A stretch of 41,282 nt of DNA from Echinostoma caproni (Eukaryota > Platyhelminthes > Trematoda > Plagiorchiida > Echinostomatidae), in assembly GCA_900618425.1 (NCBI GenBank), contig UZAN01042855.1:2463-43744 (forward strand), given 5' to 3'. Below are positions 9,641-20,819 of this stretch, in pieces. Both the position numbers and the translations under genes were made by a program. The notes under the pieces are model-generated. The model searched no databases. It saw nothing but the letters and a program-made list of their open reading frames with translations, and was not told where the DNA came from. How positions within the stretch are numbered: the first letter of the stretch is position 1; each line of letters starts with the position of its first letter.

Positions 9641-10240
9641 CCGCAGTCTCGTACACGAAACTCTGCCTCGTGCTCCATCCAAGAAGGATCTGGGAGTAGT
9701 CATTCACACAGACTTCAGTTGCTCCACAAACTGTCACTAGGTAACATCCATGGCGGTAAAACAGGTTGTACTTCTGAAACGTGTTTTCGGATCGTTTAAA
9801 CCAGCTTTGTTTCCACGTCAGTAAGCCATATATATCTATCCATACACCGAGTACTCAGTTCAGACCTGGAACCCATGGCTGACATCGGAAGGGACTCGAA
9901 CGTCCGCGGAGAATGTTTACCAAGATGGTCAGATGTCTATATTTCAAGACCTAGGGCGAAAGATTACAGCCGTTAGGGCAATACTCGTTTTAATATTGTC
10001 AAATCAGAGGTGGTATGATCTTGCTGTATCGGATTTTTCAACAGCCCGAACATCCATGTAGACCTCTTTTGGTTGTGTCAACCAATATTCATCACAGAGC
10101 GCATTCATTGAAGTTGGCACACCAAAAGAGCCGTCTCGACTGCAGACGCCATTCGTTTGCAGTCAGAGTGTACAGCAAATGGAACTCTCTATCACCTCAC
10201 GTGGTCTGTGCGCCAACATTAGTATCTTTCAAGCATCAGC
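9640..10240 (+). mobile_element. CR1-like LINE relic, RT thumb and C-terminal region
   Basis: From 9681 one frame runs over 300 bases with only two stops and reads the C-terminal RT signature of CR1-like LINEs: KKDLGVVIHTDFSCSTNCH, VTSMAVKQVVLLKRVFGSFK, then YTEYSVQTWNPWL. After about 10012 another frame continues with MILLYRIFQQPEHPCRPLL, AHSLKLAHQKSRLDCRRHSF, VRVYSKWNSLSPHVV and FKHQLD. These blocks follow the catalytic domain in CR1/SR1-type elements. The endonuclease and the RT catalytic box are absent, as expected of a 5'-truncated insertion. An N at 10246 ends the clean copy. Confidence 0.82.
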
Positions 10241-10246
10241 TTGATN

Positions 10247-10380
10247 GAAGTTGGCACACCAAAAGAGCCGTCTCGACTGCAGACGCCATTCGTTTGCAGT
10301 CAGAGTGTGCAGCACATGGAACTTTCTAACACCTCTGCTGCTTTATGCGCCAACACTAGTATCTTCCAAGCGTCACCACG
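10247..10380 (+). repeat. duplicated CR1-like LINE C-terminal segment next to an N
   Basis: Positions 10247-10307 are identical to 10110-10170 (61 bases, offset 137). After that the two copies diverge quickly (ACATGGAACTTTC against AAATGGAACTCTC and beyond). The duplicate encodes the same LINE block (LDCRRHSF region). Because it starts immediately after the single N at 10246, it may be an assembly join of two alleles or two element copies rather than a true tandem repeat. Confidence 0.8.
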
Positions 10381-10399
10381 AAAATGCTCTGGCAAATAT

Positions 10400-11480
10400 T
10401 ATGCTCCAACACCCAACTGCATAATGTGTTCTCCTGTGCTCGTCACAAACATTTCTCTTTTACGTACATGGACTAACTGTGATCTTGTGAATCGTGTTCC
10501 GAACCCAAAGTGCAAACACCCTATGGGAACTGATGAGCGAAGTCTTTGCAAGTATTCGCATAACAAAAATTTAAATACTCGAATTTGAATTTGTTTATTG
10601 CTCATTTGTAGGGTCTTTGAATAAACAAAATCAGAGTGACACCGCCTCCAAGAAAACAGCTCTTTGTGTCCATACCTTGAAAAGGTGAACAAAATGATAG
10701 TCGGGTACCGCGCAGGCTAGTACAGCCAATTGCTCATCGAATCTAATCTAGACAAACCCGATTCTTCAGTTATCCCCTTGTGTGTTTACCCTTGCAATAT
10801 TAAGCACGACGGAAGACCTGAAAGACGATGATCTGCCTACTCGGATAGCATAGCATGTGCAGAAGGTTTGTTTTGCGTCTAACGTATCCAGTCTACCGCC
10901 CATCACGTTCTGCATTGCCAGGAACGTCTCTAGAGTCTGGATCCGCCAGAAGGGTTTGCTAAAGTGGTTGCCATTCCAAGTTACAAACGCAACTTGTGTA
11001 AGCAGACTGAATTTGCTACTAGCCTCGCATTTCCCATATAGATGTGACTGATTCCTCCCAACGAATAGGATAAGACAGATGTTCATTTGCACTATTATTA
11101 CCTTCAGACAATTTCAAAATCGATTCAGGGCGCAATGTGTGTGTGTGTGAAACCAACAAAGAAAAACACACAAACAACCACCAGTTTCCCTTCATGCTCC
11201 TAAAAATCGAACGGTCTTGTAGTGGTTGTAGTAATGGTAGGGGTAGCACGCAATGAACACAAAACACCAATCACGGATTAGCAGTAACGGACGTCACATA
11301 AGCACAGTGGCACCTGCGCGCAATATCTCACGTAACCGAGACGCGAAGAAAAGACCACAGGAGTAGTAGTTCGTTCATTGAAAGGGGGATTAAATAATAT
11401 GTACAGAACAAACTAATTGATCATCCGGTCCTCTACCAATCGTGTTTTAGCATTTCTGCCGTTGTTCAGCTTGTGTTTAG
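10400..11480. other. no gene seen; short GT repeat near 11137-11150
   Basis: Overlapping small frames at 10399-10692 and 10766-11092 lack recognisable content. They may be decayed element sequence downstream of the LINE. A short (GT)n run lies at about 11137-11150. Confidence 0.4.
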
Positions 11481-11529
11481 GCCGCACGGTTTCTGATCGG
11501 CTGGTACGATCGACCTATGGTATGCAGTC
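11481..11529 (-). repeat. inverted copy of the LTR-like core
   Basis: The reverse complement of this segment matches 16098-16145 with about four differences in 47 bases, including CATACCATAGGT, GATCGTACCAGCC and ATCAGAAACCGT. A further ATTGGTAGA block recurs nearby in both (11434-11442 inverted; 16158-16166). Its surroundings show no internal retroelement genes, so it is called only as a repeat related to the LTR-like segment. Confidence 0.8.
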
Positions 11530-11559
11530 CAGAAGGTGTATGTTTTGCTGACGGCACCC

Positions 11560-12385
11560 ATTAAGCTTGATTGATCACAGTTGTCTTAAAACTAAAACGC
11601 GTCGCTCAAGGGTATGCGTTATCTCGCAGCCTGGGATCACCACAGGTCGTCTACACACTATCGCAAGTGAGTTGGGCTTTTATGCCAGAATCCGGGTCAT
11701 TAGATAAAAAGACGAGAGTTGCTCGATGCTGAAACACCTATGTGTTTCCTGAATGTGGAAATAATCCATGCATCTATCCATCTAGTTGCTACCAAATATG
11801 ACTGAAGAACTCATTCACAGCCTGGTGATTGCGGAATAGGGAGACTGAACTTGTATGCCTGTCCAGTTGATCCACCGTTCAACATTATTGTTTCTCTTCG
11901 TTTTCAAATAAAAATTGTCCTCTGGGGCAAATCTCCAACCATCTGCTACAAACACAGTGACATTGGGATGAATAAAGCCACTAAATTATTCGTGATCACT
12001 CTAATCATGGACAAGATAACTGTAAGGAAATCTAAGATTGATGGTCTTTGACGCTGTGTATTGTACTCAAAACCACTAAAGGTGTTGACCTCTGGCTCAG
12101 TGGTACAGTTCCTTCCCCATACACAACGCCTAAGCTATTACTTTGCTTTGTGTTACTGGTCGTGATCATAGTACATGTAAAATTGTGATCGCTGACTGTT
12201 TGGATAGGTTTTGCTCGCGTTTACTACCTTTGTTTCTTTCGACTGTGCAATTTTACTCGGTTAATCACGTATAAGCATTTCGAGGATTTGCTGTTTTGAT
12301 CGCATGTAATCCAGATTATTTAGATTATCAAGCTTGGATTACCGCATTCTGTTGTTCAAAGGCACAAGACACTCTTGATGGTCTT
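11560..12385. other. no gene seen
   Basis: Nothing supported. A TGGCTCAGTGGTA string at 12094-12106 resembles an isolated tRNA A box, but no B box or tRNA fold follows. Confidence 0.4.
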
Positions 12386-12389
12386 GGGT

Positions 12390-12560
12390 ACACTCCTCGG
12401 GAGATCGTTCAGGGTTAAGGGTTTAAAGTCCCAACCCGAATGTTTGCGGTTCGAGTCTTGACAGGGCCATAAAACGTACGCAGTGCTGATGAGTGGCCAA
12501 ACAGAACGAAACAGCTTTACCATGCTTTATATCGGTTATCACAAACATTGCCATGGCATT
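12390..12560 (+). repeat. possible tRNA-related SINE-like segment
   Basis: GGTTCGAGTC at 12448-12457 is a good B-box match, and a weaker A-box-like string lies about 45 bases upstream (near 12403). The following sequence (GAGTGGCCAAACAGAACG region at 12491) has no coding potential. No second copy exists in this window. The call is tentative. Confidence 0.28.
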
Positions 12561-12649
12561 TGAATCTAGATTACTGTTTACATTAGGTACTTACCCCTCA
12601 ACTTTATCTGGTTTCCATGAAGAATCTAACTGAAATTCTGGGGTCAAAA

Positions 12650-13420
12650 ATGGTTGTTTACAGAAGATGGAAACGTATGAAGGACATTGTGACAGAACCT
12701 GAGGACCCATTGGCACCTCGGAGAACACATCAATGGTCGATCGAAATAACATCGAATTCAATGCATCGAAATGTACAGTCGTAACCCTGGGCTACAAAAC
12801 TTGGTTCGTGTGCTTCCCGGGATATCAGCATTTTCCGCATGCTCGAATGAGATGGATCCCGGTGGTATCGTTCAAGACGATCTAATTTACCCTTTAAACT
12901 ACTTCTGGACGTCGTCCACCGCCGCAAAACGTGCTGATTCACTAAAGGTAGTTTTTAGCAAAAGTCAAATACATGCTGTTCCCGCATTTATCAACAGTCT
13001 AATTTCAACTCCGCATAGGCCATCCATGGGTACAACGTGATCATAAGATTCTGGAATGTCCACAAAGAATGGCTATCAAAATGGTCNCTGCATTCCAAGA
13101 CTTGTGCGGAAAGTCAGTAACCATTGGGATTGTACTGAAAACAGTATGGACGAATTTGAGGGGAATTTATTTTGGTGTATCAAAACATTCAGAACCCTAA
13201 TAACCCATGTCCTTCACTGTGCACCGTGTCGCCCAAAACTCACCCGCGCCCCGGGGGCACTCATTCAAATTAGTGCTCCAAAAGTGCCGAATACAGTACC
13301 GGCGTCCATCACTTGCCCCAGAATGTGCAGTATTTAGAATCTTCTATCATTTCACATTGTTCCTGCTCCCACAATTGATGCTTCCAAGCATAAACTGGGT
13401 TAAACTTTGCCCAGTCTTAA
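12650..13420 (+). mobile_element. CR1-like LINE relic, RT palm end to C terminus
   Basis: Pieces in successive frames line up with CR1-like RT: NNIEFNASKCTVVTLG near 12744-12790 (the block after the catalytic box), VQDDLIYPLNYFWTSSTAAK near 12868-12930, a join N at 13087, then a weak RGDLI-type block, and HSFKLVLQKCRIQYRR near 13250-13300 with LMLPSINW near 13375. The order is collinear with the relic at 9640-10240. Stops and frame changes occur throughout. An open plus frame of 89 codons (12771-13040) and another of 113 codons (13207-13548) are parts of this relic rather than host genes. Confidence 0.75.
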
Positions 13421-13549
13421 GTTTCGACATTCGTAGCAAGAAACGGAAAAACAAATACTGTGACATTCCTTATCTCTATATGAACTGCAAATCGATCCAT
13501 TTGTGCGGGAAACCTTATGGGTCAAGAAAAGCAACCGCTAGTAAGTAAG

Positions 13550-14280
13550 TCCGACGATAAAACGGTGACCTTGAAACTTTAATATAACCGTATAAAAGCT
13601 TTGCCCGCAACTCGCAATAAATTAATGTCAATGCTATCCGGTAACCGCTTCGCGGGACATCGGATTTCTAGGTAGTTTTCTATTTTTGATAAAGTCGACC
13701 GGCAATGTTTACGCAATACTGCTGGTAAGTGAATCAGTAACGCCTGATCTTTCTGAAAATTACGTGGATAACCTGTATGACTGTGTCAGCAAAAAAGTAT
13801 GCATCATAATAAATCCCTTAATTCTTCCCTTATCACTTTACAGTTTATGGTAAATCATTATGGAACTTATACAAGTCAAGAACCTCGTCAAGAGAAGTGT
13901 TTTGTTGTAAGTGTGGAAATTGATCAAACTCTTGCAACACCTTGACTTTCAATACAGTTGTTCCTCTCAAAACTTGTATTACATTTACGAGAACCGTTGC
14001 TACTTGTTTAAGAAACTCGACCAAAACACTGCTAAATATTTGAACGACATGTTTATGTGTGTAATGCAACTAATTTGCCATCATTCATTAGATACAGTTA
14101 CATAAGAACTCTTCCTAATGGGGTGATCTTTATAGGATATTTAAGGTTTTTTAAGCATGTGTTATTACAATGGAACAATCTATGCAATTAAGAGACCTGA
14201 AGAAATGCACTAGACCTGGGCACGTCACCATTGCTCACATTTATCCTAACTTCATCTACTCGTTGGGATATAAATAGGGT
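13550..14280. other. no gene seen
   Basis: AT-rich, with overlapping frames on both strands at 13845-14105 and no motif. Confidence 0.4.
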
Positions 14281-14283
14281 TTA

Positions 14284-14302
14284 GGTGTGTGTGTGTGTGT
14301 GT
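14284..14302. repeat. (GT)n microsatellite
   Basis: About nine GT units. Confidence 0.95.
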
Positions 14303-14309
14303 ACTTACT

Positions 14310-14900
14310 TTACTTTACTACGGCTGGCTCCTTGGAAAGGATAAGCCGACTCCAGACATGATCATGATCATGATGATCAAGATCCGTGGGAGTTTGGTAC
14401 GACAGACGTCCCCAGCGTCAATCGAGGTTTTTCTTTGTTTTGAGGGCGCACCTCCAGCCTTTGCAGAATCAAATGCGAACTGCAATGCAGCAGGAAGTAA
14501 TCTCTTGGCCTCGGAAGTGAAGGGGTGGAGTCTCTGACTTTAGTTTTAAAAGGCCAGTCGCATCGACCTTTGTCGCGACACCGCCATTGGGCTTATGCGG
14601 CTTTTAAACAGAAGCCAGGTGCAGAGCCTGAAGCTCAACACACCCCGGTAGTGTTGCCGCTGTTTGTTTGCGACTGCTTATTTGTTGCGGCATGTCAAAA
14701 CTTATTTACAGTCACCCTTCTTCTGTGAAGTTATCCCCTTATCCATAACACGGAGGAGGGGGGCGGGGCCGGGCGGGGCGGCGTTTGATAGAATTCAGCT
14801 CTTCCCAACTCGAGGGTCTCCGAGTGTGTGTGTGTGTCAGAGATCCCCGAAGTTGCATCTATTGGTTTGAAGGAAAAAGACTGCAAAACAAATATGATTG
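14310..14900 (+). other. GC-rich segment, probably repeat-derived, with G-quadruplex motif at 14758-14778
   Basis: Higher GC than its surroundings, with three overlapping plus frames of 67-82 codons. Composition, the ATGATCATGATC simple-repeat piece near 14357-14377 and lack of splice borders suggest old mobile-element sequence, but I could not match it to a known element. G runs at 14758-14763, 14765-14768, 14771-14773 and 14775-14778 satisfy the classic four-run quadruplex pattern. A (GT)n run follows at about 14825-14837. Confidence 0.5.
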
Positions 14901-15590
14901 ATCTCGGCGATATTCGAACCCACTTCTTCTCCGAAATGTTACATAACTGAATTACACGTTCTCAAAAGCACGGTAGACTGGGTTTATATCGGATATTATT
15001 TGGAACTATTTAAAAACCAACTCTTCCTCCTCTTACGACTGTTTCAAATTTTTCACCTTATTTTAATTAATGTACACTCGAGAATTCCGTCTTCAGAAAC
15101 GCAACTGTGTGCAATCAGAGGCATATTGCATTAAGAACAGAAAGAGCTGTAGGGTTGTAGTGAAACTTGAGTTCACAACTCCGGTTCCATCCCGTGGGAC
15201 TGTGCACATCTTAATCTACGCGCAACACGTCATTTTGCTATCCATCACTTCTTTATCTAATACCACTGGGAATAATCGATACATTAAAAATAATAGTTAG
15301 ATTTACAAGCAGTGTAAAAACATAATTGCCCTGGCACTATGCACCTGATAGAGCCAGAGTAGTTGAAAGCCAGCTATAAACATTTTGACTGGAATTCAGT
15401 GCCACGAAAATAATTTTTTTAATTGGAAATATTTCACAAGCTTCTTATGGACTTATTCCACGGTATAAAACCATAAAGAGTCATGTTCATTCTCATTTTA
15501 ACGATATTGTCATAACATATTTAAAGGTAAAAAGAGTATCCAAAATGCAGCGGTAGATCTTGTCGATCAAGTTGCTCCAAACAGGTGTCA
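14900..15590. other. no gene seen
   Basis: AT-rich; small plus frames at 14898-15300 have no motif. Confidence 0.4.
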
Positions 15591-15591
15591 C

Positions 15592-15742
15592 CTATTCAGA
15601 TGATAGATGAGTTCGGCGAACGACAATTTTCGAAGTCCGATCAGCTTGCTGCACACGAGCAATCTGGACGCCTCATCCAAATCGTTCATCACACTGTCCG
15701 TGGGATCGAGATCCAATGGCAGTGGACCTGATTTGGTGTTTC
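15592..15742 (-). CDS. candidate internal exon (about 50 codons), unrecognised protein
   Basis: On the minus strand a good acceptor (TTTCCGACCCTTACAG) ends at 15743 and a donor ATAG/GTGACA begins at 15591. The 151 bases between are fully open when the first two bases belong to a split codon. They read NTKSGPLPLDLDPTDSVMND, then LDEASRLLVCSKLIGLRK and LSFAELIYHLN, with two bases left over. The acidic start followed by a leucine-rich helix looks like a soluble domain. Phase on entry matches exon 2 of the acidic coiled-coil gene (ends with one base of a codon at 26433; G plus GA gives Gly), so it could be the next exon across about 10.7 kb. I do not recognise the family. Confidence 0.5.
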
Positions 15743-15759
15743 CTGTAAGGGTCGGAAAT

Positions 15760-16060
15760 AAACAGGAGATTCTGTAAAGTAACTGTGGATGATTAATTCA
15801 ACCAAATCATGTACATTCGAGGCATTCACAGAGACCGCGTAGTATTTTGCGAAGTATTCTACGGGTCCAGTGCTTGCAATTTGGGATTACGGATTATCTC
15901 TCTGTTTCTTAAGATTTCTATGAAAAACAAATTGTGAAGGCAACAATGCTTCTGACAATTTTCCTGATCGTTTGTTTGAGTAAATGCTTTGTTTTATACT
16001 AGTGCGGTGATCCAGGCCTACGAGATTACGGGTGCCCTGGAGCGAGGCGTTACAGTTTAC
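15760..16060. other. no gene seen
   Basis: A 62-codon minus frame (15887-16075) partly overlaps the LTR-like segment and has no motif. Confidence 0.4.
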
Positions 16061-16061
16061 G

Positions 16062-16464
16062 TGTGACAGCAGCAACGTTTGTACGTGTCACTGCTTCTGA
16101 CTACATACCATAGGTAGATCGTACCAGCCAATCAGAAACCGTCCGACCCAGATAGAACTGGAACGCCATTGGTAGACACCCGTCCAGTCCGTGACTGTTA
16201 ATTCTTGATTCTTATTCCGTGATGCGTATTGCGTGATTCGTATTCCGAGTTCAGCGCGTACTAGTACTATTACTACAACTACTGCAACCAGTTATCTTTA
16301 GAATTATATTGATTGCAATTCATTATATTTGTGCTTCACCTACTACTGATCCAGGAATGTTTTTGAACTAGGGGACAACTGGTTTGTAGCATCTGCATAC
16401 TGATCGGAACGCTTTAGATGCAAGTCTTTGATCAGCGGTGCAAACCATTGTTCATCTGTTACAG
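16062..16464 (+). mobile_element. LTR-like segment (possible solo LTR)
   Basis: Begins TGTGACAGCAGC at 16062 and ends TGTTACA at 16464, the TG...CA borders expected of an LTR about 400 bp long. It contains a CCAAT box (within GCCAATCAGAAACC at 16127-16140), three 14-bp direct repeats (16206-16247) and an inverted related core elsewhere (11481-11529). No matching flanking duplication is seen and no gag, protease, RT or integrase sequence lies on either side. It could instead be another kind of promoter-bearing repeat. Borders are inferred. Confidence 0.42.
16206..16247 (+). repeat. three tandem 14-bp units
   Basis: Units at 16206-16219, 16220-16233 and 16234-16247 follow the pattern TGATKCKTATTSCG with one or two changes each. 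Tandem short units in this position resemble enhancer repeats of an LTR U3 region, by inference. Confidence 0.85.
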
Positions 16465-16785
16465 ATCAAAAGATTTTTTCTTCCGGAATGGACCAGAAGA
16501 GCTAATACTTCTAGGACAATAGTGATACAGTTGAATGGCACTAGTATTGCTCATATAGGGAACGGTAAAAGCTGAGGAGAAGGCACAATGGATATGTTGA
16601 CAAAGTATTGATAATCGGTTCTCGTGGCTTGGGTGAACTTGATTCCACTTTTCCTGTTTGCCGAACTTGGCAATTTTTGTTGCAAACGTTTCATCACTAA
16701 CTGCGATGACATCGTCAAGGCTTGTGAAGTAATCGGTAGTTTTGTCGCCCTCAAATATGAAGTAAGTCTGCATGCATAGTTCCAT
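16459..16785 (-). repeat. element-derived segment sharing a 3' block with the PLE relic at 24.6 kb
   Basis: A minus frame of 108 codons reads MELCMQTYFIFEGDKTTDYF, TSLDDVIAVSDETFATKIAK, and ends at 16459. Its core DNA (16667-16730) matches 24632-24700 in the same orientation: GCAATTT, TTGCAAAC, TTTCATC, GACATC and GCTTGTGAAGTA in order. Because the 24.6 kb copy lies just 3' of a PLE GIY-YIG relic, this is likely a PLE 3' flank. A second frame just upstream on the minus strand (16751-16945: AEVKSLVLAIDRSGPGKIHV) may be more of the same element or an unrelated exon. Confidence 0.6.
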
Positions 16786-16949
16786 GAGTTCGCCGGCAGC
16801 TGGTTCTATTGGTTAGTCTGTGGCTTGCGCAGTTATCAACTCCCGCAACATGGATCTTGCCAGGTCCACTTCGATCGATCGCAAGCACCAAAGATTTCAC
16901 CTCAGCTGGTGTGGGATGTGGGTCCATAAAATAAGATTTGGTCACCCCC

Positions 16950-18474
16950 CCCCTCTAAAGTTATGAGGTCTTGTTGTTATGCATAACTTTTCCTGTTTTG
17001 TGCACTGGACTCTATCCCAACAAACAAATAAAGAATAATTTTAATCCCGATTCGTTTTCGAAGAAGACAACTAAGATTTGCGAATTATTACAATTCCACT
17101 ATGTTCACCGTTTGAGCCAATTAATTTGTTTGCAATTTCGGTGTATTGTTTAGAAAATTAAAGATACGACTGAGATAATACAGGCTTTCATCAACCGAAA
17201 ACAGCAGTTTAATTGTTCTTTAAACTAATCATCTTCCTTGTCGCTACCGCATCCAAGCAGTCTTTATTATGAGCAAAATAGCATTGTCCGAAATGCATCA
17301 CTATAGTAGCAATCATTAAAAATCTGGTTAAGAGTGGAGTTTCCTTTTTAATATATTCAACGGGGAATTACTAACGCGTAGTACAGTGTTCATTAAAAAT
17401 AAGAAACGGTCCGTGTGATAGACAATCCATGACATAAACTCGGCGATCTCGTTAAATCGGTTGACATTTTGTGATGACGGGTTGGGAGCGAAGCGTAAAC
17501 TAAACAGCGAAGGACTTGAGACAGAGAACCTTGGTCACTTGCACGTCAACGTGGATACCAAAGCTTACACAGAATTGTGCTGCTCAAGCAACCTAGACAT
17601 TAAAATAATTCTGAATGTTAGCCCTGGATGAGAAATCTATTGCACAATCCATGAAGATTCGTAGCATTCTTGATTCTTAGCACTATAATGGATAGAAACG
17701 GTATGTTTCTGTCAACATGGTGTTTCAAAATTGAGTCCATTGGTGTCTTTTGGTCACTTTTTCCAGCCTCACCAATGCAAAATGTCTTTCGAATCACGTT
17801 CTCAATGATGCTAGCTAGTCCGTTCCTACTGATTCGTCAGAAAAGAAGAAACACCACTTGTATACAGAAATTCGAGTGCTCTCTCCTCCAAATATCGTGA
17901 GATTTTGAGGTTATAACAGCAACTTTGACTAATCCCAAATGCAAATTAAATTACAGCTCAGCAACCACAATTAGTCGATTTAAAAAGCGAAGATCTGATT
18001 ACGAATTATATACAGATTCGATGCATAAAGTTACTTGTTCAAACTTCAACGGTTGGATTAATATGTGCCAATGGTCAGTGCTAACGAGAGATTCTGGTGC
18101 TTGTGGATTTGATAGTTGATGAATCAGCTACCAATTATGTGTGTGTCTTTGAAGATTCAGTCTCTCTGATGAGCCATCCAAATGATTTATTATTATTTCT
18201 TTCTAACTTTATGGCCCAACCCCCTCCCCAACCCAAAGTCATTTGAATTGATGAAAGTAACTTATTGTCCAAAGCCTTCGTATCCCTACGGTTATATCGT
18301 GTAGATTAAATATGAAAATTTCTATGTGCACTTTCTCAATCTGTTTTCCTATGATGACCTTAATGTTGTCACAACGCAGTTTCTCCATATAAATTCTTCA
18401 ATCCGCTTTGCTGATTTGAAACATGCAGACAAATTTAATCACATTATTTCTGAAGACAATGGCGCTATTGGCTT
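16950..18474. other. no gene supported
   Basis: AT-rich. Small plus frames (17670-17900, 17925-18119) have no recognisable motif. The plus frame entering the gap reads FADLKHADKFNHIISEDNG just before 18475 and could be an exon edge, but the gap hides its continuation. Confidence 0.4.
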
Positions 18475-19298
18475 NNNNNNNNNNNNNNNNNNNNNNNNNN
18501 NNNNNNNNNNNNNNNNNNNNNNNNNNNNNNNNNNNNNNNNNNNNNNNNNNNNNNNNNNNNNNNNNNNNNNNNNNNNNNNNNNNNNNNNNNNNNNNNNNNN
18601 NNNNNNNNNNNNNNNNNNNNNNNNNNNNNNNNNNNNNNNNNNNNNNNNNNNNNNNNNNNNNNNNNNNNNNNNNNNNNNNNNNNNNNNNNNNNNNNNNNNN
18701 NNNNNNNNNNNNNNNNNNNNNNNNNNNNNNNNNNNNNNNNNNNNNNNNNNNNNNNNNNNNNNNNNNNNNNNNNNNNNNNNNNNNNNNNNNNNNNNNNNNN
18801 NNNNNNNNNNNNNNNNNNNNNNNNNNNNNNNNNNNNNNNNNNNNNNNNNNNNNNNNNNNNNNNNNNNNNNNNNNNNNNNNNNNNNNNNNNNNNNNNNNNN
18901 NNNNNNNNNNNNNNNNNNNNNNNNNNNNNNNNNNNNNNNNNNNNNNNNNNNNNNNNNNNNNNNNNNNNNNNNNNNNNNNNNNNNNNNNNNNNNNNNNNNN
19001 NNNNNNNNNNNNNNNNNNNNNNNNNNNNNNNNNNNNNNNNNNNNNNNNNNNNNNNNNNNNNNNNNNNNNNNNNNNNNNNNNNNNNNNNNNNNNNNNNNNN
19101 NNNNNNNNNNNNNNNNNNNNNNNNNNNNNNNNNNNNNNNNNNNNNNNNNNNNNNNNNNNNNNNNNNNNNNNNNNNNNNNNNNNNNNNNNNNNNNNNNNNN
19201 NNNNNNNNNNNNNNNNNNNNNNNNNNNNNNNNNNNNNNNNNNNNNNNNNNNNNNNNNNNNNNNNNNNNNNNNNNNNNNNNNNNNNNNNNNNNNNNNNN
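18475..19298. other. assembly gap, 824 Ns
   Basis: Unbroken Ns. Any frame that crosses it is an artefact. Confidence 1.
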
Positions 19299-20335
19299 CC
19301 GAGTAAATCAAAAGCAATTTCGGAGTGATTGCGAACGAGGCGGCCGGGATGGCAGGGGAACGGGAGGGTGGAGACAACTGAACCTGATAAACGAATTGGT
19401 TATCTTGATTGATTGAATTCCTAGTTGAGACAATTCAGATGATTCTACAAGTATATCACTCGTCTGAAAAGAACGGGGAGGCATGACAGATCTAATCGAG
19501 TTTCACAATGTTCTCCCGTTCAGCAATCAGCTCCCGTATGGGACTACGTTTGAATTGACCTGAGGATGAGTTACTCTACAATGCTCCAGGAACAGTCACG
19601 TAGATGTTGCACGTCTCGTATCAAAATTGAAGACAAAAATCACTAGAATCGGGGTTCGAACACTAGCTGAACATTGCGGCTAAATGATATACACNGACGG
19701 AAAACGATGGTAACAAATTACCACTCCTCTCACTCCTCATTTGCCAGTGAAAATTAACGTAATTCCTTCATCTGAATAGTTTTTTAGCTGACCACACAGA
19801 GTCGTGGGCGAAAATACCCAAATGCCTTCGCAAACTGATTTTTAAACCGAAAATCGGCCCGGAGTTACATCAAACTAAAAGTGCTTCTCTGGTGATGTTT
19901 TAAAATGCGTCTGCGCTTACGAATTACCCAGCGGAATATTGTTCTCGTTTTTGAAACGTGTTTATTGATCGATATTCTTCACTATAACATGTGCTTAACC
20001 AGACTGTCTCTGTTCAAACGTGATCGTTCTACACAAAGTGGCGATGTGCTGCTATAGATGGACAGCATTTCTCTACGTGAAGCACTTGATATCAGTCGTC
20101 AACGAGTCTGTTCAAACATGGTGATTGGAACAATCTGTCACGCCTCTACACATTCCGGCTCAACCAACCGGACTCTGTTGCTGACAGCGAGATTTCGTTC
20201 CTTCAGTAAAGTTAATAATTGTCCATGTAATGGATTACTTTGTTTCTCTTCAAACTAAAAGCAAACCAAAACCACAACCAGTCTGATTTGCTGAAAATAT
20301 ACACAACCAAAACCACACTTGTCGCCCACTTTTGT
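19299..20335. other. no gene seen
   Basis: Contains a single N at 19695. Small plus frames at 20058-20258 lack motifs. Confidence 0.4.
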
Positions 20336-20339
20336 CGTT

Positions 20340-20530
20340 GTCATCAAACGCTCAGTTACGGGGACATCCATGCAAGTTTCCAATCCAAAATGTTGAGTGG
20401 ACTGTCGAAGTCATGCGTTCGCCGTCAGAGTGTACACTGTTTGGAATCCCTTAACATCTCATGTCGTTTGTGCGGGCAGAATTATTTTTTTCAAGGTAAA
20501 ATTTGACGATTCATTAACACACAACATTCC
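20340..20530 (+). mobile_element. CR1-like LINE C-terminal fragment
   Basis: Reads GDIHASFQSKML, then CRSHAFAVRVYTVWNPLTSH and VVCAG with FFKVKFDDSL, matching block for block the end of the relic at 9640-10240 (CRRHSFAVRVYSKWNSLSPH, VVCAP). It is a short 3' piece with one frame change. Confidence 0.72.
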
Positions 20531-20819
20531 AACATCCATGAGCACACATAACACAACCGAAAACAGCATATGGAATTTCGTTAATCATTATTGCAGGTCA
20601 ATTAGTATAAACACCCTATGAGACAAGAAGAATATCTATTTGCAGGTGCTACCCGTGATAAAACTTTCACTTTGACTTTGGCTCAATTTTATCGTTCAAA
20701 AAATGCCGCCTGGAATGGAACTGACCAAACCATCATCACTTTTGAACTTTTTAATGATAGGCAAGGAGATTATGAATGGAGTCCCCATCAAACGCACGTC
20801 CTCGGTAGGACGCCGTGAC

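Noticed and set aside
12085..12160. Possible tRNA gene (TGGCTCAGTGGTA)
   Set aside because: No B box, no cloverleaf stems and no terminator in the expected positions.
12771..13548. Plus frames of 89, 93 and 113 codons considered as host exons
   Set aside because: They align in order with CR1-like RT blocks and are better explained as one decayed LINE.
14289..14870. Three overlapping plus frames as a host gene
   Set aside because: All three frames are equally open because of GC-rich composition; no splice borders; more likely repeat-derived.
18326..19377. Three open frames of 300 or more codons crossing the N block
   Set aside because: Almost all residues are unknown; they are artefacts of the gap at 18475-19298.
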